From: Clostridia bacterium
Lineage (GTDB): Bacteria > Bacillota_A > Clostridia > Christensenellales > UBA1750
Direction: 5' to 3'
Assembly (NCBI GenBank): GCA_017413675.1
Contig: JAFPSR010000047.1
Coordinates: forward strand, 1-7,731
Length of the DNA: 7,731 nt
Part shown: piece by piece, positions 5,480-7,731 of the stretch
How the letters are laid out: every line of letters begins with the position of its first letter
How positions within the stretch are numbered: position 1 is the stretch's first letter
Notes under the pieces: generated by a model
Databases searched by the model: none
What the model saw: only the letters and a program-made list of their open reading frames with translations
Told to the model about the DNA's origin: nothing
Translations under genes and position numbers: made by a program

Positions 5480-5649
5480 GTTTTACCTCCTTTCTGTTCT
5501 TCATCCGCGGGGCTGCAGCCAACATCCCCTTATCTACCGCGAGAGGTTGACAAGGAAAACCCGCTTTCCCGCATCCCGTCTGCCTTTGCGGGCTTTCAAA
5601 AGGAGCAGAATACAGGTACAGAACAGATTCCCTGTGCAGCCCTTTCACT

Positions 5650-5795
5650 CCGCATCGGATAAGTTCCAGAGGGGACGTCCCGTGGTTTCCCTTAATATCC
5701 TCAAGGGTGCAAGGCAGTTGGGCTTCCCACAGATACCCCAAAGAGGGGGGCCATTGGCTTTCCCTTCTATCCCCTAAGGGGGAAGGCTCCATTGG
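5650..5795. repeat. Degenerate tandem repeat, unit 36-38 bp, three clear copies plus one weak
   Basis: Copies lie at 5686-5721 (36 bp), 5722-5757 (36 bp) and 5758-5795 (38 bp), with a weaker match at 5650-5685. The shared frame is a TTCCC start, an AT.(C)CC centre, an A(A)GGGG run, then GGC or GCC, and a TTGG end. The first and third copies share TTTCCCTT, TATCC, AAGGG, AAGGC and TTGG in order. Each unit can fold through its C-run and G-run into a small hairpin. It looks like a non-coding intergenic repeat element; similar low-complexity intergenic repeats are familiar in gut Bacillota, but I cannot name this one. Confidence 0.6.
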
Positions 5796-5821
5796 TTTGC
5801 GGGAACAAAACGTGCTACAAT
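5792..5821 (+). promoter_or_regulatory. Promoter of the GTPase gene (extended -10)
   Basis: TACAAT at 5816-5821 (five of six) has a TG one base upstream (5813-5814), making an extended -10. TTGGTT at 5792-5797 is a weak -35 at 18 bases, and its first four bases are the end of the last tandem repeat copy. Transcription would start near 5828. Confidence 0.6.
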
Positions 5822-5849
5822 GTAGGCAGGAAAAAGGGACAGAAAAAAA

Positions 5850-5875
5850 CATCCGGTACTTTTTTTCGTACGGAT
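5850..5875 (+). promoter_or_regulatory. Leader hairpin 1 upstream of the GTPase gene
   Basis: CATCCG-G-TAC (5850-5859) pairs with GTACGGATG (5868-5875 plus C5871 inside) as nine base pairs with one bulged G and a T-rich eight-base loop. Seven A (5843-5849) and seven T (5860-5866) flank and fill it and could pair instead, giving two mutually exclusive folds. No T tract follows the stem, so it is not an ordinary terminator. Confidence 0.4.
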
Positions 5876-5916
5876 GCAACATATTTGTCGGTTTTGCAGT
5901 TTATATCCTGGAATCC

Positions 5917-5936
5917 CCGCTATGGATGCATAGCGG
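5917..5936 (+). promoter_or_regulatory. Leader hairpin 2 upstream of the GTPase gene
   Basis: CCGCTATG (5917-5924) and CATAGCGG (5929-5936) form a perfect 8-bp stem on a four-base loop, 34 bases before the GTPase ATG and outside its ribosome binding site. It could stabilise the mRNA or bind a protein. It does not match a riboswitch that I know. Confidence 0.45.
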
Positions 5937-5970
5937 TAAACACCCTCTTGTTTCGGAAAGGAGGAGGAAA

Positions 5971-7134
5971 ATGGAGAACTTCAATCCTGCGGAAGTCGCA
6001 CAGAAGATCATGGACAAGATCCAGTCCGAATATAAGGACCTGAAAAAACTGAACGTGATGATCCTGGGCAAAACGGGGGTCGGCAAAAGTACCCTCATCA
6101 ACAACATGTTCAGCCAGAACGTGGCAGAGACCGGGATCGGCAAGCCTGTAACGGATGAGATCCGCAAATATGAGAAACCCGACTTCCCGCTCGCCATTTA
6201 CGACACCCCCGGTGTCGAGCTGTCCGGGGAAAACGCGATTGATCAGCTCCTGAATGAAGCGATCGGCGTGATCAAGGACGGGATCCGCAGCCGCGATATC
6301 TCCCAGGCCATCCACTGCATCTGGTACTGCGTCAGCACCCCCTCCCACCGGTTTGAGGCCTCTGAGATCGAATTCCTCAAGCGGTTCCTGGATGAAACGG
6401 AACTGTTCAGCGTCCCGGTCATCCTGGTGATGACCCAGTCCTACAGCCGGAAAGACACCCTGGATCTGAAACGGGAAATCGAAAAGGAAAACCTGGCAGT
6501 CGTCAATGTCATCCCGGTTCTGGCCGAGGATTACCCGATTGATGAAATGTATACCGCCAAGGCTTACGGGCTGGACCACCTCTCCCAGGTGATGTACACC
6601 GTCATCCCGGAAGCAGTGCAGAAAACCTTTGTCGCGGTACAGACCGCGAATATCGACCTAAAAAAAGGAAAGGCGCAGGCGGTGGTCGCAGCATCAGCCT
6701 CGGCGGCAGCAGCGACAGGCGCCGTTCCCATTCCATTTTCAGACGCCGCCCTTCTGGTTCCTGAGCAGATTGCCATGCTGGCCGGGATCACCGTCGTATT
6801 CGGGGTCCCCGTGGAAAAAGCCAGCCTGATCGCCATCATCTCGGCGACGATCGGGACAGCCGGTACTACCGTGCTCGGGAAAACAGTCGTGTCCGGATTA
6901 CTCAAACTGATCCCCGGGGTGGGCAGTGTCATCGGGGGAACCATCTCCGGTGCCACCGCAGCCGCTCTGACCACGGCACTCGGGGAAGCCTATATTGCCC
7001 TCCTGATCCGCGTGATGAAGGGGGAAATCACGCTGCCCGAGCTGCAGAGCAAGGAAGGCATGAAAAAGATCGCCGATCTGTTCCATCAATATTTGTCCCT
7101 GAAACGGGATGGAAATGGGAAAGAAGAAAAATAA
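5971..7134 (+). CDS. GTPase with DUF697/YcjF-like membrane-associating C-terminus
   Basis: A 387-residue predicted GTP-binding protein of the Era/TrmE-like class. G1 is GKTGVGKS at residues 33-40, the G2 Thr is probably Thr61, and G3 is DTPG at 78-81. G4 appears as TQS at 155-157, in place of the usual (N/T)KxD, after the strand VPVILVM. G5 is probably VLAED at 183-187. A linker leads to a hydrophobic Ala/Gly-rich domain (about 233-352) with PIPFSDAALLVPEQIAML, which is the DUF697 pattern, and glycine-rich amphipathic or membrane helices. Such proteins are thought to act at membranes, but their function is unsettled. The start at 5971 is chosen because AAAGGAGG lies six bases upstream; the frame stays open further up only through the repeat block. 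It is a single-gene unit with its own promoter, structured leader and terminator. The altered G4 may relax guanine specificity, but related families tolerate this. Confidence 0.88.
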   Translation: MENFNPAEVAQKIMDKIQSEYKDLKKLNVMILGKTGVGKSTLINNMFSQNVAETGIGKPVTDEIRKYEKPDFPLAIYDTPGVELSGENAIDQLLNEAIGVIKDGIRSRDISQAIHCIWYCVSTPSHRFEASEIEFLKRFLDETELFSVPVILVMTQSYSRKDTLDLKREIEKENLAVVNVIPVLAEDYPIDEMYTAKAYGLDHLSQVMYTVIPEAVQKTFVAVQTANIDLKKGKAQAVVAASASAAAATGAVPIPFSDAALLVPEQIAMLAGITVVFGVPVEKASLIAIISATIGTAGTTVLGKTVVSGLLKLIPGVGSVIGGTISGATAAALTTALGEAYIALLIRVMKGEITLPELQSKEGMKKIADLFHQYLSLKRDGNGKEEK

Positions 7135-7148
7135 CTCACAAAAAGAGT

Positions 7149-7189
7149 AAACGAGTTCAGCCTATAACGACTGAACTCGTTTTTTATTT
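7149..7189 (+). terminator. Terminator of the GTPase gene, possibly bidirectional
   Basis: AACGAGTTCAG (7150-7160) and CTGAACTCGTT (7171-7181) make a perfect 11-bp stem on a ten-base loop, followed by a run of T (7180-7185) then ATTT. It begins 15 bases after the GTPase stop. Leftward, the stem is followed by TTTACTCTTTTT, so it may also stop the convergent helicase transcript. Confidence 0.92.
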
Positions 7190-7248
7190 CCCCGCTTGAA
7201 GCTCCTACATACCAAACAAACGGTTATGAATTCATTTCCTGTAGTTTA

Positions 7249-7731
7249 TCATCCAACCACTAGTTTGTTCGTTTTCCTTAAGTATTTTGCCGGAATAGGA
7301 GCATCTAGCTTCCATGTAATATTCATTGGTCTGGAGCCTTCATGTTTCACATAGCTGGCTGTACCAAGATATGTGTAAGCTTCCGCACCATTTGTGATCC
7401 GATCAGCCTTGAATTCCCGAACAAACAGGAGTACCCGGCTTCCCTTTTCTTTATGATGTATGTACCTCTGTCCCGTTAAAGAATATTCAGCCGTTGTGCT
7501 TTGACTTTGCCAATGGAACAGCCACTCATTGATAGAATAATCGTTGTACATTGTCGTTGGCGAATAATCCTTGTCAGACTTATTTAGTGTCACAAAGAAT
7601 ACATCCAGCTTCTGATCCGGTAGCCACTTTACTCCCTCACGCACTGTAGCCGGTTTCAGAAAATCCAGCGCAACAAGGAGCTGATCACGGGTATAGGTAC
7701 AATGCAAATCAAGTGGACCTTCAAAACCTAA
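7249..7731 (-). CDS. DUF3427 C-terminal part of a superfamily 2 helicase (cut by window edge)
   Basis: The last 160 residues of a gene whose 5' part lies beyond the right edge; the frame is open to the end of the window, so the TTG near 7707 is not taken as a start. It matches the DUF3427 pattern: GPLDLHCTYTRDQLLVAL at the left, then SINEWLFHWQSQ, a GQRYIHH segment, VLLFVREFK, a YTYLGTASYVKHEG segment with RPMNI and WKLD following, and PIPAKYLR. DUF3427 is known as the C-terminal domain of large DEAD/DEAH helicases, often with an N-terminal phospholipase-D-like nuclease; neither of those parts is visible here. Such proteins are common in accessory and defence-associated DNA. The segment is AT-richer than its neighbours: bases 7261-7320 contain 22 G+C of 60, against 31 of 60 at 6061-6120. 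This suggests horizontal acquisition. Confidence 0.88.
   Translation of the reverse strand, partial: LGFEGPLDLHCTYTRDQLLVALDFLKPATVREGVKWLPDQKLDVFFVTLNKSDKDYSPTTMYNDYSINEWLFHWQSQSTTAEYSLTGQRYIHHKEKGSRVLLFVREFKADRITNGAEAYTYLGTASYVKHEGSRPMNITWKLDAPIPAKYLRKTNKLVVG

Larger units (their letters stand above)
5416..5970. other. Gene-poor intergenic region between divergent units
   Basis: About 550 bases with no conventional gene. From left to right it holds the possible leader ORF (5444-5479); a stretch (about 5485-5649) with only weak leftward promoter-like elements and a loose CCCGC/GCGGG hairpin (5568-5572 with 5588-5592); the degenerate tandem repeat block (5650-5795); the GTPase promoter (5792-5821); and its structured leader (5828-5970). 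Long frames remain open across it on both strands, but they simply translate the repeat as a low-complexity 12-residue period and lack ribosome binding sites. Confidence 0.7.

Noticed and set aside
5545..5580. TTGACA at 5547-5552 as a rightward promoter
   Set aside because: The -35 is perfect, but no -10-like hexamer lies 16-19 bases downstream and no gene would use it.
5409..5882. Leftward 157-codon open frame across the intergenic region
   Set aside because: It translates the tandem repeat as a degenerate 12-residue period, has no ribosome binding site or recognisable domain, and overlaps the GTPase promoter and leader.
5707..5970. 88-codon upstream extension of the GTPase frame
   Set aside because: The upstream part reads the repeat block and both leader hairpins, while the ATG at 5971 has an excellent ribosome binding site and begins the family-like sequence.
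5920..6579. Leftward 219-codon frame antisense to the GTPase
   Set aside because: It lies opposite conserved G-domain motifs and shows no independent coding evidence.
1..7731. tRNA, rRNA or complete insertion sequence
   Set aside because: No cloverleaf, ribosomal RNA core, transposase motif or matching terminal inverted repeats were seen on either strand.

Overview
The window looks like chromosomal DNA of an anaerobic, gut-type Bacillota (Clostridia or Erysipelotrichia grade). The reasons are strong AGGAGG-type ribosome binding sites on nearly every gene, a desulfoferrodoxin (an anaerobe's superoxide defence), an MscS channel of the usual short type, and a MarR regulator with a Cys-rich N-terminus of a kind I associate with Clostridia. 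G+C is in the mid-fifties by eye through most of the window and falls to about 40% in the last gene. No species can be named from this alone.

Layout. Positions 1-2116 hold a tight leftward run: L-rhamnose mutarotase (rhaM), a small two-helix membrane protein, a membrane-embedded M50/site-2-protease-like metallopeptidase with a long soluble tail, and the start of a DUF2130 coiled-coil protein cut by the left edge. A hairpin terminator separates this run from a leftward desulfoferrodoxin (2187-2561), which has its own promoter overlapped by an inverted repeat. Next is a leftward mscS (2689-3549). A 234-base intergenic region (3556-3789) then divides leftward from rightward transcription. It carries two mirror-image copies of a GTTAGGTACCTT operator bracketing a good promoter for a rightward MarR-family gene (3790-4605).

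The MarR protein is unusual. A four-cysteine knuckle and five 12-residue His-rich repeats precede the winged helix, which suggests a metal-responsive, self-regulating repressor. A 24-bp palindromic terminator ends it. Convergent to it is a leftward pair of small unknown acidic genes (4688-5415) with a four-base stop/start overlap, possibly distant paralogs. A tiny open frame with a very strong ribosome binding site lies just upstream of them.

The stretch 5416-5970 has no standard gene. It contains at least three, perhaps four, degenerate tandem copies of a 36-38 bp repeat, whose last bases form the -35 region of a promoter for a rightward GTPase gene. That gene has a leader of about 140 nt with two hairpins. 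The GTPase (5971-7134) is a P-loop G domain fused to a hydrophobic DUF697/YcjF-like C-terminus and is closed by a clear terminator. The window ends in an AT-richer leftward gene, the DUF3427 C-terminal part of a superfamily 2 helicase, probably of foreign origin.

Most genes look like independent housekeeping or stress units and not one pathway. The points most worth pursuing are the His-repeat MarR regulator with its operators, the 4688-5415 gene pair with its leader ORF, and the repeat block feeding the GTPase promoter.
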